DNA from: Anaerolineaceae bacterium
GTDB lineage: Bacteria > Chloroflexota > Anaerolineae > Anaerolineales > Anaerolineaceae
Reading direction: 5' to 3'
Assembly (NCBI GenBank): GCA_016927865.1
Contig: JAFGLU010000066.1
Coordinates: 1 to 33,207, forward strand
Length of the DNA stretch: 33,207 bases
The notes under the pieces were generated by a model, which saw nothing but the letters and a program-made list of their open reading frames with translations, had not been told where the DNA came from and ran no database searches. Numbering within the stretch: position 1 is the stretch's first letter; every line of letters begins with the position of its first letter. Of the stretch, positions 33,100-33,207 are shown one piece after another. The position numbers were made by a program, and so were the translations under genes.

Positions 33100-33173
33100 G
33101 GCGCAGATTCTTCCCCCTCTCCCTCCGGGAGAGGGTAGGGTGAGGGTCTTTTTCCGACTTTGAGAAAGCCATA
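33100..33173. repeat. Half copy of the 17131-17313 MITE-like element
   Basis: Matches the right half of the element at 17200-17313, from GGCGCAGATTCTTCC through CCCTCTCCC-TCC-GGGAGAGGG and TGAGGGTCTTTTT to the end TGAGAAAGCCATA. The left half and left inverted end are absent. It lacks two 20-nt blocks present in the full element. The rest of the right margin (33174-33207) shows nothing recognisable. Confidence 0.75.
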
Positions 33174-33207
33174 CCCGCCATTATGTGAACGATAAACAAT
33201 TTTCCCG

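Overview
The window is GC-rich, about 60 percent or more by eye, and reads like a chromosome segment of a free-living bacterium. The most likely source is the phylum Chloroflexota, perhaps an Anaerolineae-type lineage. The clues are a long locus dominated by GT2/GT4 glycosyltransferases, a secreted subtilase with a YLPSIMR-type linker of a kind common in Chloroflexota exoproteins, and many short palindromic intergenic repeats. The phylum call is inference; no rRNA or marker gene is present.

Positions 2-17097 hold a co-directional surface-glycan locus. It has three tandem GT2 enzymes with TPR-like tails (the first cut by the window edge), a divergent kinase-like protein, a PIG-L deacetylase, and an alternating series of GT2 and GT4 enzymes. 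It also has an O-antigen ligase/polymerase, an alpha/alpha-toroid protein, a membrane-anchored EpsO-like GT2 and a GT-C enzyme. Many junctions are ATGA or GTGA overlaps, so most of the locus is probably translated from a few long mRNAs. Next come a single-chain Wzz plus BY-kinase co-polymerase (17413-18969), a second O-antigen ligase/polymerase with a TPR tail on the minus strand (19082-20740), and divergently a heptose-bisphosphate phosphatase, GmhB (20765-21322). No initiating phosphoglycosyltransferase, flippase or outer export protein lies inside the window, so the locus probably continues to the left or the missing steps are encoded elsewhere.

Positions 21732-24461 encode a secreted KP-43-like subtilase with its own promoter. 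A three-gene signalling operon follows (24660-30414): a stand-alone response regulator, a 1300-residue sensor histidine kinase with an extracytoplasmic substrate-binding-protein-like domain, and a REC-PAS-HD-GYP cyclic-di-GMP phosphodiesterase. A perfect 24-bp-stem bidirectional terminator separates it from a convergent methionine operon on the minus strand, metA-metY (30475-32713). That operon is preceded by a well-conserved SAM-I riboswitch, an intrinsic terminator and a sigma70-type promoter. MetA carries Glu111, the acetyl-CoA-type residue, which matches the O-acetylhomoserine sulfhydrylase next to it.

The least explained part is the intergenic DNA. It contains a 183-bp MITE-like element with inverted ends and a 9-bp direct repeat on both sides (17122-17322), and a half copy of it at the right edge (33100-33173). 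Two larger imperfect palindromes share one terminal motif (13181-13294 and 21330-21526). There is a 48-bp perfect palindrome abutting a stop codon (19034-19081), and several hairpins of unrelated stem sequence share a C-GAA-G triloop.
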